DNA of 64,000 bases, taken from assembly GCA_947561715.1 (NCBI GenBank), contig OX387199.1:5399001-5463000 (forward strand), read 5' to 3'. Below are positions 13,838 through 25,290 of the stretch, piece by piece (position 1 is the first letter of the stretch; every line of letters begins with the position of its first letter). The notes beneath the pieces are model-generated. The model had not been told where the DNA came from and searched no databases. It saw nothing but the letters and a program-made list of their open reading frames with translations. The translations under genes and the position numbers were made by a program. The DNA comes from Ascidia mentula. Lineage: Eukaryota; Chordata; Ascidiacea; Phlebobranchia; Ascidiidae.

Positions 13838-16496
13838 TCAAGGACAAAGGGAGCTGGAGACAAAATTCTCTTTCAGTTTTTTCCATTCTTCCGACATAAA
13901 GTCACGTATATTTTTAGATTCTTGCTTTGAAAAGCCTTTCCAATGCGTCGCAACGGTGAATTTGGGTTGCACGACCATTTCTGAGGGCATTCCCAGCTTT
14001 TCTCGCAGAATCCCAGTTATCCAAGCATCGTCCATACGCACGAGTTTACACTGCTTTGATATTTCGCGGAGTTTCCTCACCACTCTGCCCGACAAGGTGT
14101 ACATGCCACCAAGACAGAAATTGGGCCATTTCGTCCAAATGTACTCAGATTTTGGAACGTAGTACTTGCTCTCGTTCTGACGAACCGGCGAAAGGTTAAA
14201 TTTGGATGCTCCTTTGTACATACAAACTATCGGGTACTCAGGCCAATCATTTGTAAGCATCGTTTCGTTGAATATCTTCAGTGCCTTCACCAGTGCTGCC
14301 AGGTCCACCAACACATCGTCGTCCATGCTTGAGTAAAATGTGTCTGGCGAAAGGTTGTTCGCTGCCCAATTCATTCCGGCTAAAGCCTTGAGAGCGACGT
14401 TTCTGTATTTATGGTAAAGTTAATCTTGTGCTAATTGAATTACCAATAGTTTCGATAATAATATGTTAGCTGCGGACTGCACCACTGTTTCTACAGCTTC
14501 GTTACCCCTTCTTTGATATGTTAATTAGCCCAAAGGTTCCCAATTTGTTGTCGGTCGCGACTCTTTCTATTGGACCAAATAATCCACAATCCAGTGTGTT
14601 GGACGTTCATCTAATTTTGTCAGATATTTATTAAACATCAATTTTTTATGCAATGACTGAATTATTTCACGGGAATATGGGGTGCTCCTGCAAATGTTTA
14701 TGGGAAAGTTTGCGAAAAAATACTTTTCTGTTGCCCTCTCCCCCGGCCTGGTCACACCCAGTATGGGAAACCCTAAGTTAGCCTACTAAACCTTGGCCAA
14801 TCACAAAGATACATAGGTTGAAACAGAGGCACAGTTTCCAACCCAAATAATAATAAATTGAGGCAAATTTGGTGGAAGGCCAATGTACGTGGTAGCAAAA
14901 GTTTACTAGGTGGCGTGTATGTTGGGTACCTGTAGTCATCAAACCCTGCATATTGTAGTAAGTCTCCATATCTTTTGAATTCCTCGTCAACAAGCGTAGA
15001 TTTGTTGACGTTTGAATTTCCTAAGATGAAAATAGTCTGAATCGCGAGTCCATCCACGTAGCTGAAGGACGCCCACGTGCGGCGAAACAATTCTCTTCGA
15101 ACAAAGTTGTTAGCGGAAGATTTAACAAAGATTGCCATTCTCCACCTCACTTCTGTTCAAGATAATAAAGATTTTTATTAGCATTGCTGCAGCCAAGCTT
15201 GATCAGCCACGTTTCCCGGAAGAACGGAGGTTTGTTAGTGAGGGGAAGACGATTCAACTTTGTTTATCGTTGTAAATACTACGCCGGTTCCCAAGCCTAT
15301 ATTTTTGCCCATACCTGAGAATAATGCAAATAATACAAGACGCACTCGCTGTGCTGGGTTTATTTAGTTCCAGTACACTTTTGCTGTTACTTAACGAACG
15401 TAGATCAGGTTTTAGCACTCTTTCGCTGCGTTTGTACAGTATGTGTGTCATAAAAGCAATATTGATACAACGTTTTAGGATAACGTAGCTTTGATCGTTT
15501 AAATGACAACATTAAGTGCTGATAATAGAACTATAGTAAAAAAACTAAACAAATTCTCGTGTGATTACATTCTATTGACAAACATAGTAATAAAATGTCA
15601 CACACAATAAGTTGACCTAGGACCCACAAGCTATATAGTGTGTTCGTAAGAACGTAATTCACAGCGGAAACAAAGTATATTACTTCGCACGCCGCTAGTT
15701 TCTCCTTCTCACCGTGTTTAGCGATGCATTTTTCACTTCCAGTCGAATGTTTGTAAAGCAGCGGTTCTTTCAGATAAATGAAGTTTGTTGGCGTTGAGGT
15801 CCCGGGCTTGCTTTTCGCTTCAGTCCGGTTTGGGAAAGTTGTCGTTCGGACTCGTTCTCTCTTCACAGATCTGATCAACCGTAACTGATTTAAAACTTTA
15901 CCGATTCACAGGCACGCCGTATATGTATTTACACGTGACATATGATGGGAGATCTTTAATTCAAACCAAGGCTTATACCATGAGCACACATTACCGGATT
16001 CATAAAGTTGCAATTAAAAAGTATAACGTAAACAAATATACTTGGGTGCAGAATAACTGGAGTTAATAACTTTGAAAAGGAAAGCCAAAGTTAGGATGCT
16101 GTTAATCATTTTCTAAGTAAACGTTTCGAACCTATGCTTGGTTCATCATCAGTACTACTACATTGAACTGGTTGTGGAAAAGCGTCGGGTAAGCAAATAT
16201 AGGTATACAAAATAGATAGCTGTTGTCTCTTTAAAACGAAGTACAGCCACAATTTCATGGCCTATATGTCCACGGTTGAGTAAAATAATATCAACAGCGT
16301 CTCACCTCTGTTGCGATGAATGTCGTGGATCGCGAATGAAATTATATTATGATATACGTCGGAAATATTTTGATATAAACACAAAAGCAACCGTTTCTCA
16401 CCTTCTCGCCTCTTCCATAAAGAGAAGTTGAGCAAAAAGATACAGCAGCAAGCACCCGCAACCCATTGTAAAGTAAAATCCTAATGATCGGCGCAT
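13838..16496 (-). CDS. GT31 beta-1,3-galactosyltransferase-like enzyme
   Basis: Predicted Golgi type II membrane enzyme transferring a sugar in beta-1,3 linkage. Four exons: 16402-16496, 15713-15870, 14930-15152 and 13838-14402, with matching phases and GT-AG introns, giving 346 residues. Exon 1 encodes a short cytoplasmic MRR and a hydrophobic anchor (residues about 5-27, LGFYFTMGCGCLLLYLFAQL). Exon 2 encodes a basic, Ser/Thr/Pro-rich stem. The catalytic domain has the family segments FVKSSANNFVRRELFRRTW, YRNVALKALAGMNWA, the metal-binding DxD as SSMDDDVLVD, and MDDAWITGILREKLG near the expected acidic ED-V motif. Length is normal for B3GALT-like enzymes. Donor sugar and acceptor cannot be read from sequence. 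It stands alone, convergent with the NLR gene. Exon 2 has alternative splice sites, but only this choice keeps the frame. Confidence 0.85.
15185..15240. repeat. Fragment of the SINE body also seen at 53.4 kb
   Basis: The stretch around GCAGCCAAGCTTGATCAGCC resembles the repeat body next to the tRNA-like sequence at 53380-53463, in the same orientation. It lies in the third-to-second exon intron of the GT31 gene. Short and diverged. Confidence 0.35.
16087..16165 (-). ncRNA. Hammerhead-like motif, repeat family X, copy 1
   Basis: The minus strand reads CUGAUGA (16152-16146), one extra base, a perfect 5-bp stem GAACC/GGUUC with loop AAGCAUA, then GAAAC and GUU (to 16120). This is the order of the conserved hammerhead ribozyme boxes. 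The extra base between box 1 and stem II and the GUU instead of GUC are departures from consensus. The flank (GCCAAAG...) recurs in copy 2 at 17.5 kb, so it belongs to a repeat family. Confidence 0.35.
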
Positions 16497-16579
16497 GTTT
16501 ATTTTTTGTTATTTTACCCTGTAATATTTGACACAAATGATACTGTCCGTCTGAAATTATAACATTTAGCCAATTGTGG

Positions 16580-16877
16580 TTATTACCGGTTACCCTTGCT
16601 TCAAAAAGGAACTATACAAACAAAGGAGGAAATGAGAATAAAACGCATGGCGATGAAAACGAAACTCTGGAGCTGTTTTCCAATGTCCTGGTTTGACATA
16701 TGCTATATCCTGTATATTTCACATACACGAAGATCGAAAACACTGGCAATGCCAAACATGTCAAACCACGACATTGGAAAACAGCATCAGAGTTTCGTTT
16801 TCATCGCCATGCGTCTTATTCTCATGTCCTCCTTTGTTTGTATAGTTCCTTTTTGAAGCAAGGGTAACCGGTAATAA
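16580..16877. repeat. 298-bp imperfect palindrome
   Basis: TTATTACCGGTTACCCTTGC at the left end is matched in reverse complement by GGGTAACCGGTAATAA at the right. The arms stay complementary for about 120 bases each, with scattered mismatches, around a loop of about 55 bases (16702-16757). The motif ACTGGCAATGCCAA occurs once in the loop side and again just past the right end. The 86-codon ORF across it is a by-product. It could be a foldback element or a local inverted duplication; no clear target duplication. Confidence 0.75.
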
Positions 16878-17189
16878 AATACTGGCAATGCCAAGCAGGT
16901 GACCTTATTCTTCATTTGTCAACCTAACATAGACGTTTTTGTCAATCTGTTTGCAGTCAACTTGTACTCTCAACGTTTGGTTCTGCAATTCAAATCTAGT
17001 AATTTTCTTCATCCCTCGTTCTGAAAAAGTCGTCATATCGAAATCTGTACGGCTTTCTTTTATTGGCATAGCTTTTGTACAGGTATGCCCTCTGACGTAT
17101 TGACATTCAGTGTGGTAAGCGCCTTTGTTCGTTTATGACTATAGCAGCGTTAAATTTGGCTGCTAACTGTACACACTTGCTGTAATAAG

Positions 17190-17345
17190 GCTCTTCTGGC
17201 AATACTTTTATTATTTCGACGTTTCGGCCACCATGCAGCAGCCTTCATCAGGATGATATTCAGAATGTGAAAATAATTGCCAGAAGAGCTGTATTGCTGC
17301 AATAAAGCATGCCTGGCCGCATCAGTAGTAATTTATATACATTCT
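17190..17345 (-). ncRNA. Hammerhead-like motif inside an inverted repeat, family Y
   Basis: The minus strand has CUGAUGA (17251-17245), a stem of GGCU/GGCC around a ten-base loop, then GAAACGUC (17225-17218), which fits the hammerhead order with a palindromic ACGU as a possible dimer-type stem III. The core lies between a perfect 14-bp inverted repeat (17190-17203 and 17276-17289, GCTCTTCTGGCAAT) that could extend stem I. One extra A sits between box 1 and stem II. Flanking sequence is homologous to 32.6-33.1 kb. Such ribozymes are known in the terminal repeats of Penelope-like elements. No activity is implied. Confidence 0.4.
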
Positions 17346-18639
17346 TTTTCATTCTGAACTACTCGACACTACCAAAGGCAACACCTTTTGCCTTTGCTCT
17401 AATTTTTTTCACTTGAGTGCGACTGAATGAAGTTGAATCAGCGATATGTGTTACTCCTGGACGACTTTATATCTTTACACTCTTTCTTAATCATGCCTTC
17501 ACACGCAACGAAATAGAAAAGCCAAAGCTAATATGCTGATCATTATTCCAAAACGTTTCGAATACTGCTATGCTCATCATCAGTGCTGTGATCTAACACA
17601 ACGAAACTTTTCATTTTAATTATTTCCGCGCAAACTTTGTTTTACTGCAATAGTCTTCTTTAACTGTTCTTGGTTCTGTTGAGCGTGTAACCACAATCGT
17701 TGTGGGTTAACTTTGGCATAATATTGCCCAGGCTTCAGGTGCCAGGTGCTGCGCTGGTGGCGGATCCAGTAGCCCACGTAATGTCTACAGATTCACAGTT
17801 GTGTGGGGGAAATCCAGCCGTTTCATATACAAATAGCTGACGTTACCGCGAACATAAAAATCTCATCACTCTGAGGAATGATCCGTAAACACACTGACAA
17901 TGTGACCTCATGGTTGAGCTATAGGTGGATCATAGTGTTCGTCTGTCGGCCCTTAAAAACGATGGTGTTATCCCGCATTGTTAATCTGAAATAAAGTTAA
18001 AAGTTATCTAGTTTGCGGACAGACGCTTTGAGCAAATATACATTTCGCCATAATTGGAATTATACAATAGAACTAGCTATAGTTGTCCAAACTTTAACTT
18101 CATGTTGTATTGGATCGGACGTTCGTAGTTTCCCAACGGCCGCAAAATCTAATAGCTAATAAAGAGTGCTTCAAACCTAAGAAGTTTGGGAACCACCGGT
18201 CTACCATAAGTTATTGCAACATATTAATTCAATTGAATGTCTCGTGACGAAATTCGACATGTGTTTCTCCGTCTACCACGCCTGTTTGAGGAGCAAACGG
18301 GCGTTCACCAATTGACACAGGGCCGGTTTTGTCTGAGTAAATTCCAATATGAGGTCAAATTGGTTTCAGACCCAACTTTGCTTATACTTTCTGGTGAAAG
18401 GAAAAAAATGTATGCTGGTATGTACTCAAGTTATTCATGTGTTTAACTCCGTCAGAAATTCTCTTTGAGCTTCGAAATATTTTCTCCTTGATGTACAAAC
18501 CCCAACAGTACCAGTGGAATCCGCTGCTATAGATTCTCCATACAGTTTAGACTTTTTCTCACGTTTTGTGAGGTTGTGTAAACTAATTCGCTGAACTAAA
18601 GAAAAAGGTCAATGATTACAATATTTGCCTCAAATTTAA
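17346..18639. other. Intergenic repeat debris, no gene recognised
   Basis: No splice-consistent gene was found. AAGTTTGGGAACCACCGGTC near 18180 looks like the reverse complement of a hAT-type terminus related to that in the LRR introns. The 69-codon ORF at 18237 has no recognisable feature. Confidence 0.35.
17515..17600 (-). ncRNA. Hammerhead-like motif, repeat family X, copy 2
   Basis: The minus strand has CUGAUGA (17583-17577), then a weak stem II region of 17 bases, then GAAACGUU (17559-17552). The flanks match copy 1 at 16.1 kb (GCCAAAGCTAATATGCTGATC). Stem II pairs only about three bases here, so this copy is probably decayed. Confidence 0.3.
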
Positions 18640-18990
18640 GCAGCCTGCCCAATCTATGGGCGTAACGATTTCATCTTTGATAAAAAAAATCTACGCAACT
18701 CTCTCTGCGTTCGGATTCGATGTCAGATTTGTCAACCTCAATAAATGCTTTTACCAAAATGCTTCTGCGAGAGTCACCAATAGCAACTTTGTCTCCGAAT
18801 CGTGACATAGAACTTGGCGTCAGACAGGGAGACCCACTCTCCACAACGTTGTTCGTGCTGTGCATCGAATGCCTGTAGCAACAGCGCTTAGACAGGGCGA
18901 TTTTGAAGGCATACAGAACATCTTTATTTGCAGATGATACACTTGTTTTTACGAAAGGTTCAGATGCGGATTTCACTAAAATCTGGTCGT
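18640..18990 (+). pseudogene. LINE reverse transcriptase remnant
   Basis: Read in shifting frames, this stretch keeps hallmark segments of a non-LTR reverse transcriptase: FGFDVRFVNLNKCFYQNASA, then ELGVRQGDPLSTTLFVLCIE (the RQGDPLS motif), then LFADDTLVF (the catalytic FADD box). Frameshifts and stops break it, including a TAG after IECL, so it is a dead 5'- and 3'-truncated copy. The RQGDPLS and LF-LCIE style resembles L1/Tx1-like LINEs; clade is uncertain. Confidence 0.75.
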
Positions 18991-20370
18991 ACGCTGATTG
19001 ACGTGAAGCATACCCATGTTACTTGACTTCTTGTGCTGCTTTCTCGCCATTATATTTAACACTTGTTGCCTTTTTTTGTCTTCTTTCTTCGCATTTTCTT
19101 CAATTGTACGCCTTTAGCGTCTTTACGTTAATATATTACGACAATAGACGACCAACAATAACGAATTCGTACTCTTATTTCAACCAACAAGATTTCTCGC
19201 CATTGTGTTTGTTTTGTTTTACAATATATATGTACGTTTATGTATCTGAGTTGATTTTAATTAGCAATCACCAATATTTTTGGAAATCATGGCGTTTTGG
19301 TTGTAGATTGAGTTCATGCAAGTTGGCGGTTTAGGGGGTTAAATACATCAAGCTTTTCTAAAGATAAAACAATCCATGACACTGACAGTCAAGTTTTAAG
19401 AAAATGTATCTTGCTGGGCTATTTTTCTGCCAGATTGTCTTCAACCATTCATTATGGTCCTGCAATCCTACATTGCGGCTACCAGCAAAAGTAACAGAAG
19501 CATTCTTTGTAATTCAGAAACACCCGTAATATTCGGTTGGAATTTAACGCGGTTTGTCTGCAACTAATGCAGGGCATGACACAAAGCTACACCAAAAAAA
19601 ACTAAACTGTGGATTCGACAGCACTTAAACGTGCTTTCACAATTGCACGCAAAGACACTGTTCAATGATTTTGAAAGCCATTGCTCTGTTATTATTTAAA
19701 AAATTCAATCCACAATGGTATTGTTGTCTCTATATACAACCAATAAATATACAACAGATTAGGAAGACAGGATAAAAACACAACCAGATACTACAAATAA
19801 CAAAAACACAGAGGAAGAGACAATAAGGCATTACTGAGTAACAAGCGCAATTAGGTGGAAAACAATGGACATAATGTCCCAAACGCTTTTAGGGAAAGGC
19901 ACAGCTGGAGAAAACTGCTAATGGTTCTCTTAAAAAGGGACAAAAACCCAAACATTTACCATTACGCTTTCTTGTTAACAACAGCACACAATTTGTTACG
20001 CCCAGTGAGCAGTGATTCATTTTTGCAACGCCGTGTTAGTCAAAAAGCAATTTCAGTAACGTCAGTGCCTCCAGCACCTCCACCACCAATCAAGGTTCCC
20101 GCTTCCAGCGTGCAGAGGCAAATTTGTGTGTGTTGTTTTCCACCCTGGGACAGATTGTTGTTGCTGCTTGGTGTAGATATCTACAGTTTAGGTCTGGTTT
20201 AAAAGTTTGAAGTTTTGGTTTTGTTGAGGATTAAGGTTTGTTTGCATTATTTGTCAAACAAAAAGTTAACTTTGATAAAAGTTTCCTGCGAAAATTTAGG
20301 AATCATTTTAGTCATCCACCTAAAAACACAGTGCAGTTTATTGTTAGCTTTGTCTCGCCACTGATGTTGT
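18991..20370. other. No gene recognised
   Basis: AT-rich sequence with only short ORFs. Around 19740-19830 it is A-rich and low in complexity. Nothing beyond that supports a feature. Confidence 0.3.
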
Positions 20371-20379
20371 TGTTGTTCT

Positions 20380-23300
20380 GCTGTTGGCAGTGTCTCGCCG
20401 TTATTCATCCGGGGTTCATGGTCATGTCGCTCCCTGGCAGTTCCGCTGTCGATCGCCTTCGGCGTGAGATATGAACGCTCGCCATAGTGTTTCGGCAAGT
20501 TCCCTTGGTTGAAGGCGTGTCCGCGCTTAGTGGTTGATTTTCTATGGTAAATTCTGGTTAAATTGTTAAGTCTAGTTGTTGTTGTTCTACTGTTGGCAGT
20601 GTCTCGCCGTTATTCATCCGGGGTTCATGGTCATGTCGCTCCCTGACAGTTCCGCTGTCGATCGCCTTCGGCGTGAGATATGAACGCTCGCCATAGTGAT
20701 TCGGCAAGTTCCCTTGGTTGAAGGCGTGTCCGCGCTTAGTGGTTGTTTTTCTGTGGTAAATTCTTGTTAATTTGTTAAGTCTAGTTTTTGTTGTTGTTCT
20801 TCTTCTAGTGTTGGCAATGTCTCGCCGTTATTCATCCGGGGTTCATGGTCATGTCGCTTCCTGACAGTTCCGCTGTCGATCGCCTTCGGCGTGAGATATG
20901 AACGCTCGCCATAGTGTTTCGGCAAGTTCCCTTGGTTGAAGGCGTGTCCGCGCTTAGTGGTTGTTTTTTTTTGTGGTAAATTCAGATTAAATTGTTAAGT
21001 TTAGTCGTTGTTCTACTGTTGGCAGTGTCTCGCCGTTATTCATCCGGGGTTCATGGTCATGTCGCTCCCTGACAGTTCCGCTGTCGATCGCCTTCGGCGT
21101 GAGATATGAACGCTCGCCATAGTGTTTCGGCAAGTTCCCTTGGTTGAAGGCGTGTCCGCGCTTAGTGGTTGATTTTCTATGGTAGATTCTGGTTAAATTG
21201 TTAAGTCTAGTTGTTGTTGTTCTACTGTTGGCAGTGTCTCGCCGTTATTCATCCGGGGTTCATGGTCATGTCGCTCCCTGACAGTTCCGCTGTCGATCGC
21301 CTTCGGCGTGAGATATGAACGCTCGCCATAGTGATTCGGCAAGTTCCCTTGGTTGAAGGCGTGTCCGCGCTTAGTGGTTGTTTTTCTGTGGTAAATTCTT
21401 GTTAATTTGTTAAGTCTAGTTTTTGTTGTTGTTCTTCTTCTAGTGTTGGTAATGTCTAGCCGTTATTCATCCGGGGTTCATGGTCATGTCGCTCCCTGAC
21501 AGTTCCGCTGTCGATCGCCTTCGGCGTGAGATATGAACGCTCGCCATAGTGTTTCGGCAAGTTCCCTTGGTTGAAGGCGTGTCCGCGCTTAGTGGTTGTT
21601 TTTCTGTGGTAAATTCTTGTTAATTTGTTAAGTCTAGTTTTTGTTGTTGTTCTTCTTCTAGTGTTGGTAATGTCTAGCCGTTATTCATCCGGGGTTCATG
21701 GTCATGTCGCTCCCTGACAGTTCCGCTGTCGATCGCCTTCGGCGTGAGATATGAACGCTCGCCATAGTGATTCGGCAAGTTCCCTTGGTTGAAGGCGTGT
21801 CCGCGCTTAGTGGTTGTTTTTTTTTGTGGTAAATTCAGATTAAATTGTTAAGTTTAGTCGTTGTTCTACTGTTGGCAGTGTCTCGCCGTTATTCATCCGG
21901 GGTTCATGGTCATGTCGCTCCCTGACAGTTCCGCTGTCGATCGCCTTCGGCGTGAGATATGAACGCTCGCCATAGTGTTTCGGCAAGTTCCCTTGGTTGA
22001 AGGCGTGTCCGCGCTTAGTGGTTGATTTTCTATGGTAGATTCTGGTTAAATTGTTAAGTCTAGTTGTTGTTGTTCTACTGTTGGCAGTGTCTAGCCGTTA
22101 TTCATCCGGGGTTCATGGTCATGTCGCTCCCTGACAGTTCCGCTGTCGATCGCCTTCGGCGTGAGATATGAACGCTCGCCATAGTGTTTCGGCAAGTTCC
22201 CTTGGTTGAAGGCGTGTCCGCGCTTAGTGGTTGATTTTCTATGGTAGATTCTGGTTAAATTGTTAAGTCTAGTTGTTGTTGTTCTACTGTTGGCAGTGTC
22301 TCGCCGTTATTCATCCGGGGTTCATGGTCATGTCGCTCCCTGACAGTTCCGCTGTCGATCGCCTTCGGCGTGAGATATGAACGCTCGCCATAGTGTTTCG
22401 GCAAGTTCCCTTGGTTGAAGGCGTGTCCGCGCTTAGTGGTTGTTTTTCTGTGATAAATTCTTGTTAATTTGTTAAGTCTAGTTTTTGTTGTTGTTCTTCT
22501 TCTAGTGTTGGCAATGTCTCGCCGTTATTCATCCGGGGTTCATGGTCATGTCGCTCCCTGACAGTTCCGCTGTCGATCGCCTTCGGCGTGAGATATGAAC
22601 GCTCGCCATAGTGTTTCGGCAAGTTCCCTTGGTTGAAGGCGTGTCCGCGCTTAGTGGTTGATTTTCTATGGTAGATTCTGGTTAAATTGTTAAGTCTAGT
22701 TGTTGTTGTTCTACTGTTGGCAGTGTCTCGCCGTTATTCATCCGGGGTTCATGGTCATGTCGCTCCCTGACAGTTCCGCTGTCGATCGCCTTCGGCGTGA
22801 GATATGAACGCTCGCCATAGTGTTTCGGCAAGTTCCCTTGGTTGAAGGCGTGTCCGCGCTTAGTGGTTGTTTTTCTGTGATAAATTCTTGTTAATTTGTT
22901 AAGTCTAGTTTTTGTTGTTGTTCTTCTTCTAGTGTTGGCAATGTCTCGCCGTTATTCATCCGGGGTTCATGGTCATGTCGCTCCCTGACAGTTCCGCTGT
23001 CGATCGCCTTCGGCGTGAGATATGAACGCTCGCCATAGTGTTTCGGCAAGTTCCCTTGGTTGAAGGCGTGTCCGCGCTTAGTGGTTGTTTTTTTTTGTGG
23101 TAAATTCAGATTAAATTGTTAAGTTTAGTCGTTGTTCTACTGTTGGCAGTGTCTCGCCGTTATTCATCCGGGGTTCATGGTCATGTCGCTCCCTGACAGT
23201 TCCGCTGTCGATCGCCTTCGGCGTGAGATATGAACGCTCGCCATAGTGTTTCGGCAAGTTCCCTTGGTTGAAGGCGTGTCCGCGCTTAGTGGTTGATTTT

Positions 23301-24925
23301 CTATGGTAGATTCTGGTTAAATTGTTAAGTCTAGTTGTTGTTGTTCTACTGTTGGCAGTGTCTAGCCGTTATTCATCCGGGGTTCATGGTCATGTCGCTC
23401 CCTGACAGTTCCGCTGTCGATCGCCTTCGGCGTGAGATATGAACGCTCGCCATAGTGTTTCGGCAAGTTCCCTTGGTTGAAGGCGTGTCCGCGCTTAGTG
23501 GTTGATTTTCTATGGTAGATTCTGGTTAAATTGTTAAGTCTAGTTGTTGTTGTTCTACTGTTGGCAGTGTCTCGCCGTTATTCATCCGGGGTTCATGGTC
23601 ATGTCGCTCCCTGACAGTTCCGCTGTCGATCGCCTTCGGCGTGAGATATGAACGCTCGCCATAGTGTTTCGGCAAGTTCCCTTGGTTGAAGGCGTGTCCG
23701 CGCTTAGTGGTTGTTTTTCTGTGATAAATTCTTGTTAATTTGTTAAGTCTAGTTTTTGTTGTTGTTCTTCTTCTAGTGTTGGCAATGTCTCGCCGTTATT
23801 CATCCGGGGTTCATGGTCATGTCGCTCCCTGACAGTTCCGCTGTCGATCGCCTTCGGCGTGAGATATGAACGCTCGCCATAGTGATTCGGCAAGTTCCCT
23901 TGGTTGAAGGCGTGTCCGCACTTAGTGGTTGTTTTTCTGTGATAAATTCTTATTAAATTGTTAAGTCTAGTTGTTGTTGTTCTTCTTCTAGTGTTGGTAA
24001 TGTCTAGCCGTTATTCATCCGGGGTTCATGGTCATGTCGCTCCCTGACAGTTCCGCTGTCGATCGCCTTCGGCGTGAGATATGAACGCTCGCCATAGTGA
24101 TTCGGCAAGTTCCCTTGGTTGAAGGCGTGTCCGCACTTAGTGGTTGTTTTTCTGTGATAAATTCTGGTTAAATTGTTAAGTCTAGTTGTTGTTGTTCTTC
24201 TTCTAGTGTTGGTAATGTCTAGCCGTTATTCATCCGGGGTTCATGGTCATGTCGCTCCCTGACAGTTCCGCTGTCGATCGCCTTCGGCGTGAGATATGAA
24301 CGCTCGCCATAGTGATTCGGCAAGTTCCCTTGGTTGAAGGCGTGTCCGCGCTTAGTGGTTGATTTTCTATGGTAGATTCTGGTTAAATTGTTAAGTCTAG
24401 TTGTTGTTGTTCTACTGTTGGCAATGTCTCGCCGTTATTCATCCGGGGTTCATGGTCATGTCGCTCGCTGACAGTTCCGCTGTCGATCGCCTTCGGCGTG
24501 AGATATGAACGCTCGCCATAGTGATTCGGCAAGTTCCCTTGGTTGAAGGCGTGTCCGCGCTTAGTGGTTGTTTTTCTGTGGTAAATTATGCTCAAATTGT
24601 TGAGTCTAGTGGTTGTTGTTGTTGTTGTTCTAATATTGGCAGTGTCTCGTCGTTATTCATCCGGGGTTCATGATGATGTCGCTCCCTGGCAGTTCCGCTG
24701 TCGATTGCCTTCGGCGTGAGATATGAACGCTCGCCAGAGTGTTTCGACAAGTTCCCTTGGTTGAAGGCGTGTCCGCGCTTAGTGGTTGTTTTCTTTTTGG
24801 TAAATTCCGTTTAAATTATTAAGTCTAGTTGTTGCTCTTGTTCTGCTGTTGGCAGCTCCGCTTTTGATCGCCTTTGGTTTGAGATATGAACGCTCGTCAT
24901 AGTAATTAGGTAAGTTTACGTGTCC
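20380..24925. repeat. ~210-bp satellite with invariant structured core, 21 copies
   Basis: The anchor TTATTCATCCGGGGTTCATG recurs 21 times, at 20401, 20610, 20828, 21036, 21245, 21463, 21681, 21889, 22098, 22307, 22525, 22734, 22952, 23160, 23369, 23578, 23796, 24011, 24226, 24435 and 24652, with a decayed half copy near 24850. Repeat lengths are 208, 209, 215, 217 or 218. A core of about 150 bases, richer in G+C than the region, is almost unchanged, while the T-rich ~60-base linker comes in several classes. The core can pair with itself: GACAG/CTGTC, CGCC/GGCG, an enclosing GTTCAT/ATGAAC, an outer GCCG/CGGC, and CCTT/AAGG. In many copies the core is followed by T5-T8 on the plus strand. Lengths are not multiples of three, so no long reading frame is kept. 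Confidence 0.95.
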
Positions 24926-25290
24926 TTCTGCGATTTTTCGACTGACGGCGTTTTGTTTTTCATTAATTTTTTTTCTTCTCAAAAAGAAAAACTGCAATGG
25001 TAGAGGATTCGTCTCTTCCACAACCAGAAAACGACGCGATGAAGATTTGTCAAATAAAATGTTTCGTTGTGTGTTGTTTGGGGGAGGGAGGGAGTGGGGT
25101 TAAAGGATAACTCGTCGGAGGTGAAAGGTGTCAGATTGTAGTTTGGTTTAGAAATGTAAAAAGAAGTTAAAGCTTTAGATTATATCGCTACTAATGTGTT
25201 TCTACGATATCTTTATTCACTGGACTTGACTAAAATTCCAGAATAACCTACTTGCTTCGTGTCTTGTATGCATCTAACTGATGTCCTAGA
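24926..25290. other. Spacer between two satellites
   Basis: About 365 bases of unique-looking sequence with a purine run (GGGGGAGGGAGGGAGTGGGG near 25080). No gene seen. Confidence 0.3.

Noticed and set aside
13824..14162. 112-codon plus-strand ORF
   Set aside because: It is antisense to the last exon of the GT31 gene, whose family motifs are clear.
16596..16856. 86-codon ORF
   Set aside because: It spans the imperfect palindrome, and its two halves are reverse complements of one another.
18671..18976. 101-codon minus-strand ORF
   Set aside because: It is antisense to the LINE reverse transcriptase remnant.
20380..24925. Internal Pol III A and B boxes in the satellite core
   Set aside because: TGGCAGTGTCTC and GGTTCATGGTC only partly match the consensus, so a tRNA-type promoter is not claimed.
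20247..25021. Minus-strand ORFs with the recurring peptide HYGERSYLTPKAIDSG
   Set aside because: The satellite core is open in this frame simply because it is invariant. Unit lengths are not multiples of three, frames end in each linker, and no convincing splice sites frame the core.
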